Origin: Penicillium oxalicum
Lineage: Eukaryota > Ascomycota > Eurotiomycetes > Eurotiales > Aspergillaceae
Length of the DNA: 64,000 bases
Reading direction: 5' to 3'
Assembly (NCBI RefSeq): GCF_001723175.1
Contig: NC_064654.1
Location: forward strand, 2,170,001-2,234,000
Of the stretch, positions 39,329-50,467 are shown piece after piece. The notes below the pieces were generated by a model. It worked only from the letters and a program-made list of their open reading frames with translations. It did not search any database and had not been told where the DNA came from. Positions within the stretch are counted from its first letter, which is position 1. The number at the start of each line of letters is the position of its first letter. The position numbers and the translations under genes are program-made.

Positions 39329-41360
39329 AAGAGAAGGCCCAAAACCCAGGAAAACCCACGGTAGAGGTCGTAGCAACACTGATTCGAGATCGTATCCCTA
39401 GTCATGAACCGCTCCACTTTGATCGCCTTGGCCTGCATGAATGTCATGTGGGCGTGAGCTTCGGCGGTCTGTCCCAGGATCCATCCGTTATCGTGACCTG
39501 TGACCAATGCTAAGAACATGCCCTCCAGGCCCAGTTGGACCCGCCCCTGCTCTCTTTGGAGAGAGTAGAGTCAGCGCGTCTTCTGGCTGCAACGGATGAT
39601 CTGCCTCGCCTCCCTCTAGTGCAGGGTCAAACCAGCGGAGGAGCAACACCCCTCTTATCGACGATGGGCTCGTCATGGGTGAAAGGTCTGAGAGCCCCGG
39701 CGAGTTTGCCTCCTATTTCCCTACACCGCAGTCGCAATCTCATTCGATGTTTGAAACCTGGCCATGAACATTTGATTGATTGACTCGTTGATTGATCGAC
39801 CAAGTGACTGTTTTCTGAGGGTGGGGAGCAAGCGGCGACTTTGCCATACGATCCCCGGAGCCCACGGACAACGCCGTCGGAGCAGAGATAGAGGTCCTCT
39901 CTTCGCCGGCCTGATCCATGCTCCCGAGGAGGATGATGTTGTATCGTTTGGGTCTGCTCGTTCCGCTAGTGCTGTAGATATCCAAGGATTAGTGTCTCTC
40001 TCGAGTGTGAGCCGTCCAGTGAGGTCGTTGATATCTGCACACGTTTTACCTTGCCTCGAACAAACTACAGTACATTCGTATTTTCTCTCTCAATTGCCAC
40101 TTTTGTCTATTCTTTACCTGGCACGCCCCCACCTTCCCCAGGTGCGTGGTCATGAGTTGGAGGGGGGGCGGGTCACTCAAACCAGTTCTCACCAGCCACC
40201 ATGGTCCATCAAGTAGATGGTACATCCTGCAGGAGATTCTTCGTTGTAGTCAACACTACTACGGCACGTAGAGTAACTGCTGAACAATCAGTATGAGAAA
40301 TCTTGGGGCCTGGTACTATAGCCTGTACACGGGACAACACCACCAGAGAAGCTTACTGTATCTGAAAACCTAATGTGCAAGTACGAAACGCTTTCTCCCA
40401 TCCCGGCTCTTGCGTTTGGTCGGCCTGAAGGAGTGAAAGTCTGCCGTCCCAATATCCACATTCGGGCGACAAGATCTTGATTGGGCCTGATAAATTGAGC
40501 ATCCAAGGAGCTCTAGCGTGGAGCTCAACCTCGGAAGCTTCTGCCAGTTCTGTCGAGGCAACGGAGTCGGAGTACCCATGTCAAGCTTCACTTAGTATCG
40601 AGTTGTAGACAACGGCACTATCCGTCTAGGTACCTCCTCCAAGGGCACGAACAGAGTCCTGTACGACATCCTTCTAGTCCATCCATTCGCCCGCTCATGT
40701 ACGATCGACTGGAGCTACACAGTTTCGTACGGTATAGTGTAGATCGATAGTTCTCAGCTATGCACAGTCTCCAACTTATGTACTGTAGGTATCTGCTCCA
40801 TGCTAGACTGATGTGTCTATCCCCTGTCCACCATCAAAGACGGACGTCACCTTGAATTTCCTCGGTTCTCCCGACAGGCTTCCTCTCCACTGCCCGTGCG
40901 GACGGTGAACCATCTCAGTCAACTTCCGATCCTACAGTGGTAGCAACAGATCTTCCTGCTGTTCTCCCCGCCGAGGACTGCGGGTTGGTTCGTTCGAGGT
41001 ATGGTAAGCATGTGTATTGGTAATACTGCATCCACGGTCCCCCGCCAAACCGGGTCCTGACGAGGTGCCACTCGCTGCAACTGCCTGGCCCCAACCACAC
41101 AGAATGGGCTTCGTTCTGATGCATTTGGCCGTCGGCATAGGCTATTGATGAGTGACTTTTGCTTTTCTTGAATCTTTCTTTCTGCCCTGTCAAAGGGAAA
41201 TAGAGATGAAGAATGACTAGAGTAGAATAACAGAAGAGACAAAAAGAACAACACGAGAAAGAAATCACTCCCCACAAGGATTGTATATGCCTGTCCGGGG
41301 GGCATCTTCTCCCGTGAAATCGATCTCTGCCTCGACGATGTTACCCGGGGAGGGGAAATA

Positions 41361-41380
41361 TGATCTGATCTGATCTGATT
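41361..41380 (+). repeat. Four tandem 5-bp TGATC-type units
   Basis: Three TGATC units and a final TGATT, seen directly, about 1 kb before the CENP-B-type gene. Confidence 0.75.
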
Positions 41381-42429
41381 TGTTAGGATTTTTTTTTCGT
41401 ATTTGCATTTTCCCCCTGCCCAATATGGCTAATTGGTCTCTTTTTGTTCTTTCCTTTTTTCGGTGAGGGCTTTTTCTGATTTTGTTTTTTTCTTTTTCTG
41501 ATTTGATTTTCGTCTCCCATCTCTTTTTGATTTTATCTTCCAGGATTAATATTCGGAGGAACCAATCACTATCATTATCGGCAGTCTCCCCCTGGGGACC
41601 TGAAGGTTCTCATGGATTTGATGGCATTTGGCCCGGTCCATTTGCGATATGTCCTTCTCCTGCCAGTCGCATTCCAGATTTTAACTCGTTCCTGTCAATC
41701 CACGCGAGGATGGATCGTCGTCCAGTGCTGGATCGTCTCTGGATGAGTTTGGTCGGTTCTTTTTAACTCCGTCCACAGCCAGGTCCGCATGTCGCGGGTA
41801 TCATTTGAACCGACTCTCGCCTTGTTATTTCTCTCTCTCTCTCTCTCTTTCCATCGCTCTCCCCTATTTTCCCCTTTTGTGCCCACTACCCTGTCGGTGC
41901 ATGCATCTCTAGTGATCGCGCCTCTTCTTATATCATCCCCGTCGGTCCTCTTTGCCGCCACCGAGGGCTCCATCACCGGAAATACATGAACCCAGGTATT
42001 TCCTGAGAAGAGAAAGAAAGAAAAAAAAAAAGGATCTGTGGACTGCTTCTTTTGAATATCGTCAAGAGAGAAGAGGCACCCCCACATTCATCTACGCTTC
42101 TCAGTCGACCTGTACTGGACAATTCAGACATTGGTACTCTTCCTCAGTCTCCGAACCTGTCTCAACCACTATCCCATACTGTTGGTGACAGCCTTTTCTT
42201 TTTCTGTGTCTGTGGGATTATTGAATGAAACATGTTTTGGTTCTCATTGTCTTATCTCTGAAACCCACCTCGCATTGTTTCCTTTTCGGACATCCTCGCC
42301 TTGGATTGTTTTGGCTGAGGAACGTGAACCTGAACCTGAACCAGGCTTGACTTCTTCACCTGACTCGTGGCCCCGGCTTAATTCTTGATCCACCCGCCGC
42401 TGGCCTCCTTCACCTTCAACCCACCGAAC

Positions 42430-44256
42430 ATGGATGACTCTACGACTGCCATGGAGACCGATCCGACGCCGGACAATGACTTTGCGCATTCTCCCTGGGT
42501 CGAACTGGGCTCGTTTGCCTCCCCACATAGTTCACCCCCATTGCCTGAATATACCGGCTTTGACTTTGGCGCCTCGAATCTGATGGCCGTGGACGCCACC
42601 TATGGAATGTCGATCCCCCCACCCTACGCTTCCATGCCTCTCCCCATGCCGTCCCACGCATGGCCTAGTATGCTCACGCATCACTCGGCATTTTCGGAGG
42701 TGGGACTGCCCCCGGCCTCTGTACCGACTTCGGTTTCACCCTCGGCACCAGTCCCTCCGATTCGAAAGACTTCAACGGGGGGTTCCACCCCGAGAAGAAC
42801 TCTGACCGATGAAGATCGACGCCAGATGTGCTTGTATCACGAAGAGAACAAGCAGGCCAAGCAGACTGACATTGGAGGTAAGACCAAATCTTGTCCCCAC
42901 ACTTCCCCCTCCCCTGTTGCTTGAGATGAAAGAAAACAGAAAGAGAGAGAGAGAGAGAGAGAAGATCATTACTGACAGATACCCACCTGTGCAGCATTGT
43001 TTGGAGTCGAAAGAAGGTAAAGCGCACCATCATGATCGCAGCAATTCTGGGTCTCGCTCTTGCTTGCCCGAGTTCTAACATCCGTTAATAGTACTGTATC
43101 CAAGGTTCTACGTCAGAAAGAGAAATACCTGAACCCTGATGATGGGAATCGATCGCCCATCAAGCGAGCCAAGGGCCGAGTTCCCGATATCGAAAAGGCG
43201 CTGTCAAACTGGGCGAGAAACTATCAACGCCAAGGCTTTCCTCTTAGCGACGAGATGATCCGGGAGAAAGCGCGCTTTTTCGCCAGCACTTGCGGATGTC
43301 CCGAGAGCAAGGAGAAAGTATTGACCGCGAGCTGGCTGGAGAGGTTCAAGCAGAAAAACAGCCTCGTCGGCGCAAAATCCCGAAGAGGGTCCACGGACCG
43401 CAAGGGTGTCCGAAGCAGCTCCAACAGTCCGATTCGCATCAACACTGGCTCCGCCACCGACTCTACGATCCAAAGCCCCGGAGCTCGTTCACCCATCTCA
43501 TCGCATGGATTCGGCTCGCCCCTCTCTCCAACCCACAGCAGCGACGGGCTGAAGCTCGAGGTGAATGATGAGTTGCCCGAATTGACGGGGGGTGTTCAGC
43601 GCTTGTATTCCAAGAATACCACCATGTTGGATACAACGTCCTGTTCGGTCATGACCAGTCCTACGTCGACTCTGGTGTCCGAAAGTCCTTTCACGCCCAC
43701 CAACCAATATCGTCTGCCATCGGGTCCCATGGGCAATCGACCACGTAGTCAGACTTTACCCCTCGTCCCGATTGATCCCAGCCTGTTGGCCACCGATGAG
43801 TCCCAGTCCAAGTCTGAGCACCTCAAGGGACTGACCATCCTGGAATCGCCTTTGGAGCTGGATGATCATGAGTCCCACTCGGCAATTCGTGGAATCGATC
43901 CGTCCAAAATGATGAGGCGTAATCACAGTGACTCGGAGATCAAGACGGAATCCAAGCAGCGGTCGCAATCCTTCTCCAAGTCATCAAACAATGTCTCTCC
44001 GACAACCACCACCGCCGCTCCTGACTGTCCCACTCAGGTTGAGGCCCGACAAGCCCTTGAGCTGGTCATGAATTATTTCGAACATCAGCCCGCGGGACTC
44101 GCGGCGCAGGAATATGTCACTATTGGCAAGCTGATGGAACGTCTGGAGCTGGCCAACAGTCAACACAACACTATGCTCGGGGGGCTGACAAGGATTGATG
44201 AACACGGTGATGCGCCTCAGGTCACCAAGAAACGAAGCATCCAAAACATTGGATAA
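42430..44256 (+). CDS. CENP-B-type HTH DNA-binding protein, likely transcriptional regulator
   Basis: Three exons (42430-42877, 42995-43016, 43092-44256; the middle one is 22 nt) give about 544 residues. Residues 122-171 form a CENP-B N-terminal/Psq-like helix-turn-helix (RRTLTDEDRRQMCLYHEENK, then TDIGALFGVERSTVSKVLRQ). Residues about 186-252 form a Tc5-type HTH (VPDIEKALSNWARNYQRQGF, then LTASWLERFKQKNSL). The remainder is Ser/Pro/Thr-rich and disordered, with a short helical element near the C-terminus (ARQALELVMNYFEHQP). There is no DDE transposase domain, so this is a host protein derived from a pogo-like DNA-binding module. Targets are unknown. A long gene-free upstream region suits a developmentally controlled regulator. 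The intron 1 polypurine (GA)n lies at 42942-42962. Confidence 0.85.
42942..42962 (+). repeat. (GA)n microsatellite in intron 1 of the CENP-B-type gene
   Basis: About ten GA units, seen directly between the donor (42878) and acceptor (42994) of the first intron. Confidence 0.8.
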
Positions 44257-45515
44257 TCACTTGCCGGGAAACATTTGTCCTGGCAGTTCCACTCTCTACT
44301 TGCTTGCTTGTTTGCTCCTTTGTGTGGCGGCTCACCCTTTTTTTTTTTGCTTGATACCATTCTATGATTCCCTTTTTTTTTCTTTTGATTCCCATCACTC
44401 TCACTGGCGTCCTTCCTTTTTCTTGATTACGACTTCTTCCTGATTGATGTTCTCTTGCTCATTTGATTCCCCCTTGCTATGCTATTTTCACGTCTATTCA
44501 ATTTTTGCGCGCTTGGTTCCTCCCTTTTTTTGGGTTTTAGTTTTCACCTCATGCGTTTCTACACGAACCAAGTCTCTCTTGTTCTACTATATTGCGTCAC
44601 TTTATATCCCTGGGGTTTAACTTTCAGTTTGGATCTTTTATGATCTACCATGTCCCAATTCCGGCCTGGTAGATTTTCAAGAGAAACGAACTGCAGTTCC
44701 ATCATTTTCCCCTTATCATGCATGAGATACACAACCGGAGGGCAACCTCAACTATGCTTTGACTCGGGGTTTGGGTTTGCAGAATTTGATCCTTTTTTTG
44801 GTCCTTTGATCGCGTATATCATTATTTTCTTGCCCTTTTCGTGAGGTTCCGAAACCAAACCAACTCAGGGATCTAAGGCCGGAGCATATGAGTGGCCAAT
44901 CCTCGCATCCTGAGCGACTGCACTATCATGAGCACTCATCCTCAACCAGCGAACAATCCACTCGAGAGGTGGCTAATATTCCATTTATCCTGACCCATTC
45001 CATCCACCTTTGGTCTCTCTGGTTATTGTGTGCACTATTTGTTCGAGCGTTTTGACAACTCCTTCCAATCCTATTCCTTGCTTACCACCCTTAATATTCA
45101 GCCACTTTCCGAGTCTTTCATTTACCTGCCCATCATCACCCAGGGCATTCTCTCTCACTGCACCGTCGGTGCGTGCTACCCACGTTGATCTCCAATACAC
45201 GTTCCAAGACTTACTTCATCCACACCCTCCTTCCCTGTGTGTTTGGTCTCGCCTCTTTCTTCTTTTCCCTTGCTTTTTCTTTATCAGGGGAGGGGGATTC
45301 TTCTCTTGATTACTACACCATGTTCACCTAGCCTATCATTATTTTCAGTTTCATTTTGTCAGTATTGTCGGACCGAGCATATTTTAAAATTAGGAATCGC
45401 TCACGCAAAAGGAAGATTAAGTTATGAATATTCGAGTGCTCTTTCTTTTTTTTTTTCTTATCTATGAGTTCTATTCCCTTCTGCTCTGAAGTCTACCTAG
45501 AAAGCTTGTATTTGT

Positions 45516-45557
<42 letters not shown>

Positions 45558-46112
45558 CGCGAGCGGCGGGGGACATATACCTTGTGCCAATGAATGGATC
45601 ACGTACATATGTAGCATATTTTAAAGAATACTTTTAGCTTTTGTGTGTGTGTGTGTGCATAAGTGCACTGGATGGATGGGAAGAGGTAAAATTCATATAA
45701 GGAGACGAGAAAGATGACTTGGCCTTCCACAGTCCTGCACGGAATCGTATATGAACAAACAAAAATACTTTATGAATGTCGTCAGCTTGGAAGGACTTGC
45801 AAATCTGCCGACTTCAATTTCTTCTGGTGTTGAAAATACCTAGGTAGGTAGATTGCCTTCTTCATATATCTCCGGATAAAAGATGGACAGGACTAGCCCT
45901 GGTTGTTAGATAAGGTCAATGTGTTCTTTCCGAGAAGACGAATGAATGATAAAGGTGGCGACTGAATTACCATGTGAGCCACACACCACAATTCACCCAT
46001 CTCAATTGATCAGATTGATGATACTAGGTAATTCTTATTCATGCGTGCACGGAAACAGTTGAAAGAAAAAACAAGAAAAAGAAGAAAAAAACCATACACA
46101 TTAATATCATTA
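44257..46112. other. Intergenic region between convergent genes
   Basis: About 1.85 kb, T- and C-rich on the left (3' region of the CENP-B-type gene). It contains a 35-nt (GA)n tract followed by CGCGCG, a (GT)n stretch near 45642-45657 and one CCTAGGTAGG word at about 45839. No gene seen. Confidence 0.55.
45519..45553 (+). repeat. (GA)17 microsatellite
   Basis: An uninterrupted GA repeat seen directly, followed by an alternating CG stretch. Confidence 0.9.
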
Positions 46113-49100
46113 TCACGCTTCAGAAGTCCCAGGGACAAAAGTAACACCCCGATCTTCCATGATTTCGGCAACACTGCGCTCAGTAAGCTCGGGGAGAATT
46201 CTGGCCAGCACAGTCTCGACAATCGAATAGACCAAGTGCTTATTACAATACTCATCCGACATGAGATCCAAAAAGTCCTCCTCAATCGCATGCAGGAGAT
46301 GCGCCTCCTCAGACTCCTCGTCAGGCGTAGCAGATGAACTCGAGTCACCCGCGTTGAAGGAGGAAAGGGACTCGGTGTTGCCTTCGCTGCTCTTGTTGCT
46401 GTAGGTACGATCGTCTTGAGGCGACAGCACCACGCCAAAGAGTTTTCGTGCGACACTGCGCGGGATCACGGCCAACAGAGAGGTTGCACACCTCCGCTTG
46501 ATGGCAGCGATCTCCGCAGTCGAGGGGCCATCGTGATTCATCTGTTTGGGGGTATTTTCCGGAGAAGATTGCCCGGGTGAGTGAGCGTCCAGGGTGATTC
46601 CTGGGACTGGGGCAGGTGAGCGGTATGCTTCTACCGCCTTTCCCAGAGCAGAATCGCCATCTGGACGGATCTGACCGGTGCCCAGCTCATCGTTGCTTTT
46701 AATGCTGAGAGTGCTATCACTCAGGATCTTGCGACCGACTGGTCCGCCACCCTGACTGCGTTCCGCCGCGGAAGTGGGGATTCCAGCCGTAGCAACCGTG
46801 ACGGGTGCCACCTGCCCACCGGACGCCAGCGCCTGTACCTGACTAGCTGGCTGGGAAGCTGAGAGCGAGGCTGCACCAGTACCACCAGTCACTGTCGGAG
46901 CGACCGAACGGGCCTTGGCTGGGACAAGGGCAGACCGCGTTGCAATCAAGAGGTTGGGCAACAAAGTGGGGGGCAAAAGGTACGTCTCAATCGTTTCCCG
47001 TAGAAATCTGTGAGGTCAGCCGTCATTGCCTTGAGAAGCGACAAGGAATAATATTATGGTGGCAAGAGAGGAGGGAGGGGTGGGGGAGAACAGCAATCCA
47101 GAAAAACAGTAGGGAAGAGCAGCCGTCGGTAGGATGCACCAGAGAAGGAAGAGGCGCAAGTTCTTGGTCCCTTTGACTCCTCCAGCTCCCTGTCATGAGA
47201 GGAATGTGAAATCAGAAGACGTGGCGAAAGCGCACTCTGGAGACAGAGATACCTTCAGATTGGCCTTCATGGTGCTGATCCTCATATTGAGGTTGCAAGA
47301 CCAAGAACAGGGGAGTCCGAGATAGCGCTGGGTAGATCTATGCAGACCACAATGGACCATGACAAGGGTTCTGTCAGGGGGGGGAGCTTGGGCCTCACTT
47401 CTCTGGCCTACCAGAGACTATGAATATCAGGGCGACAGACCAGTCACCAGTAAAATGAGAAGAGACCAGAAAGTCAAAATAAGAAAAGGGCGACGACACG
47501 GGCTTGGCTCCTCGTCATTCTGGTCGTTCGAGTCCAAACGTGCCTCTCTGACTCTTGGTCCGCCGCGTCCTCCCCTCCTTCACCTGCCCCTGTTCCCGGA
47601 GGTAACATCTCAGCAGCGTACCTGACGTACAACAAGCAGGACTCATGCGCCATGTTCAGCCATATTGTAAATTTGAGGCCTTGCCGTCAGGAATTTCGCT
47701 GATTGGATGGGCCGGGAATAAATCGGGTGCGCTAGTCGGTGGCAGAAGAGCAGGCCTGCATCTTTTGCTGTTCGTGTTTGTGCACGCCCGCGTGCTCGCC
47801 AAATTTCGATCCCTCCATCCGATAATGGCGCTCGATGAAAGAGGAATGAGCAGGCAGTTCCCAGCGCTCCTAGTGATTCGCTCGTGCGACCCCCTGGTCG
47901 GCTGCAGTAGAGTTCAGGGCGTTCTGATTGCTCTGGCAGCTCCGAAACTCAGTTCTCGAGCCTTGCAACTTGGCCTCTTTGGGCTTGACTGGTTCTTTGA
48001 TCCATTTGCTCTCGGTTTCCACAGATCTGGGACCTTGCTGAATGGATATCATGCCGGCTGTGGGAAGAGCTAGCGAGTGACCCCAGCCTCGTAGAGTTGA
48101 TGGATCCGCGCACAAGAGATAGCGGCACGGAAAGGGCCGGGCCCGGACACTGTCCTAGCCAAAAAGGCCGGCGCAGAATGAGAGTGTGGATTGCATCTGG
48201 GGCGGAAGGGGAAAAGAAATCACTCCCAAGAGAAACGAGTCTCTTTGATTCCCTGCTTTATCCCTTGTGCACAGCAGGTATCCCTGACGGGCTCCGTCGG
48301 TCGCTCGGACCACAAGATGTACAGCCAATCCCGAGGTACAGACGGCCCGCGAATACCGGATGCGATATATTACCGTACTGTGGATTTGTAAACCACGTAT
48401 GGTAATGATCGTACTGTATCCTGGGTAATGACCGGGGGGGGGGCGATGGAACCCCCCACGCTCAGACCGTCCGAAGCCGTTACAAGCGGGATCAAGTGAT
48501 CGTTGCAGCATGCGGGCCCGAGTTGAGGCGACCCATCGTCCCACCGTGACTTACACAGGAGCCACTTGGGCTCTCACTCTTGGCGATCCGTAGATCCCAC
48601 TGTTACTCCGCTGCAAAATGTTCGCGCAGCAGGAGGGAGAGGCCTGAGCTCCGTGGCCTTCTCAGAAGAGGCGGGGATGGTGCACACTTGGACACACTTT
48701 GGATATGGAACGAAGAGAAAAGGAGGATACCCCCAGTGAAAAAAACAGTGGAAGGGTGCAATAATCAAGAGCAAACTCACCTGTCAAGTGTTCCGTCCGC
48801 TTGTCCAAGCTTCCCTGGGCCAGCCAGAATCATATGTTGGGCAAGCGCCAGTGTTCCTGAGAGCCAGGGCAGCCGGTGCGAGATACCAAGCAGTTGCGAA
48901 ATCATCGAGTACAGTCGATAGTTCAGGACCGGAATTTTAGTCGTAGCGCCTTCAAATGGCGAAGCTTTCGGATTCGGGGGCATGAGAGTATCTGACGTGG
49001 CAGTGGGACCTGAGACACTGCAACCACGAGAAACTGCCTTTTTGGAGCCCGATGCGACACGAAACAGACCAGTCACCAGGAAACGAAGGCCGAGGTACCC

Positions 49101-50320
49101 AAGGTAAAGGTTTTGAAGAATGGCCCATAACCAGACGGTTGCATGCGACTGACGACTGTTATCGGTGATAGATGAAGGATCGTCATCCTGTAATAGACCA
49201 AATCTATCAAGCTGGCTGGCGGCAGCGTCAGTGGGAGCATTGGCACCGTTGCTTGCACCTCGACGCTGTCCTGCCTCGGCGGCTTTGCCGATCGTTTCCC
49301 ACAGGAACCAGCTTTGGCAGACTCGACCGGCAACTTGTTTTCCTAAGATCAGATCTGAAATGATGTCGCCCACGAGGTGCCTCAGACTGCTATTACCCAA
49401 ATCTTCGGTTGGCAGCAGAACGGCGAGGGTCCCGCTGGCCAGAAGTCTCCGATACATGGCCTCATTTTCCGTCTGTGCAGTGATCGTTTCAGGATCTGCT
49501 GGATCTGGAATCGGTACTAGCCCTGGATGTGGATTCAACTCATGGTAGAGCGCTCGACGTGACGTGGGCAATCCAGATAAACTTGACCGCTCTTTGGAAA
49601 GACGATATGCTATATACAGTCGGTTTCAGATTAGCGACCTCTTCCTTGATTTTGGGGCTTTCAAGTCTTACAGCTGATGTGTGTTTCCACCAAGGCAGGG
49701 ATTTCATCCAAGATCAGCTGTGTGATATCAATCCGTCGGATACGTTGTTCCAGAGCTCTGGTGCAGTGGGCAACAACTTGGAGGACTTCGTTAACGAGAG
49801 CTTGATCGGGAGTGATCTTCGAGTACCACGAATAGACAAAGTCTTTCATTATCACTGCAAGGATGGCGTAGAGTTGATGGTCCACGTCATTGGAGCTCGT
49901 GAGGGGAGGGAGGAGCTCCTCTGCTGGTTGCGGAGAGGACGCGCCATGCCCGCTACTGGTTTGGGGGTAAAGGACTCGTCGGATCAAATCAAGGGTAGCC
50001 TTTTCGCTTGCAGAATCATATGTTTCCTCCCGTGAGGACGCTCTTTGAACTCGCAACCGCGACGAGGGTCGTATCAAAGGCGGCTGCCCTGGGGAGAGCA
50101 GCGTGCCCGGCTGAGTGCTCGAGGTTGTTGGTCCGGTCTTGAGTTGGGAGACCGGCTGCAGACCGGGCCGCAAGGGATCTTTCATGGCATCTCGGGAAGG
50201 GCTCAACCCTCGCAGATCTGACGGCCCTCGTATTCTAATGATGCGTGAGCTTCTTTTCCCTTGACAAGAAGCGAACCGCGGTTGTGACGCGCTGCATTGA
50301 CTGCGGAGATGGCGATCCAA
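46113..50320 (-). CDS. PXA-domain protein, probable membrane-trafficking factor
   Basis: I read three exons: 50320-49672, 49609-48781 and 47007-46113, about 790 residues. A basic disordered N-terminus precedes the PXA domain: VDHQLYAILAVIMKDFVYSW, then QALVNEVLQVVAHCTRALEQ, ILDEIPALVETHI, NENAMYRRLL-like NEAMYRRLLASGTLAVLLP, and LVGDIISDLILGKQVAGRVC. Hydrophobic segments (VWLWAILQNLYLGYLGLRF) follow. The third exon completes the domain with DRFLRETIETYLLPPTLLPN. Joining exons 2 and 3 needs an intron of 1,773 bp (47008-48780), with good GTGAGT and CAG ends and a codon that closes in frame. PXA proteins are linked to sorting nexins and endosome/vacuole traffic. The start is the first Met of the open frame; Met at 50185 is also possible. 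Confidence 0.75.
47008..48780 (-). other. Unusually long (1.77 kb) intron of the PXA gene
   Basis: Bounded on the minus strand by GTGAGT and CTCACAG, and flanked by exon sequence that reads continuously through the PXA domain. It contains no convincing nested gene. The longest frames (plus 47645-48073, minus 48155-48544) carry no motifs. It has a G run near 48434. Most introns here are 50-180 bp, so this one is an outlier by about tenfold. Confidence 0.55.
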
Positions 50321-50467
50321 AAGTTTCCATGTTAGGCATGTAGGGCTTAGGGCTGTCTGATAAGACTCTTATCGCGATGCGGGGATGATGGAGACATGGT
50401 TCGCCCGCCCCTGGGCTGCCATCACCGCAAAACGCTTGTAGTTGTCTCAATTTGATACTGACGCAAG
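50321..50467. promoter_or_regulatory. Short divergent promoter between the PXA and nucleoside hydrolase genes
   Basis: Only about 147 bp separate the two start codons, so the two genes must share promoter sequence and may be co-regulated. No TATA box is evident. Confidence 0.5.

Larger units (their letters stand above)
30146..42429. other. 12.3-kb gene-poor stretch upstream of a CENP-B-type regulator
   Basis: No gene can be supported on either strand. All frames are shorter than about 155 codons, without recognisable motifs or plausible exon chains. It holds many A/T homopolymers, a 23-G run (39306-39328), CT/CA repeats near 34780, four 5-bp TGATC-type units (41361-41380), and many scattered TACTGTA/TACAGTA words between 36.6 and 40.8 kb. 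Its last kilobase is strongly C/T-rich, as in a fungal promoter or leader for the gene at 42430. A noncoding RNA or a very long 5' leader is possible but not shown. Confidence 0.5.

Noticed and set aside
47645..48073. 142-codon plus-strand frame as a nested gene in the PXA intron
   Set aside because: No motif or splice context; length is not unusual for GC-balanced noncoding DNA.
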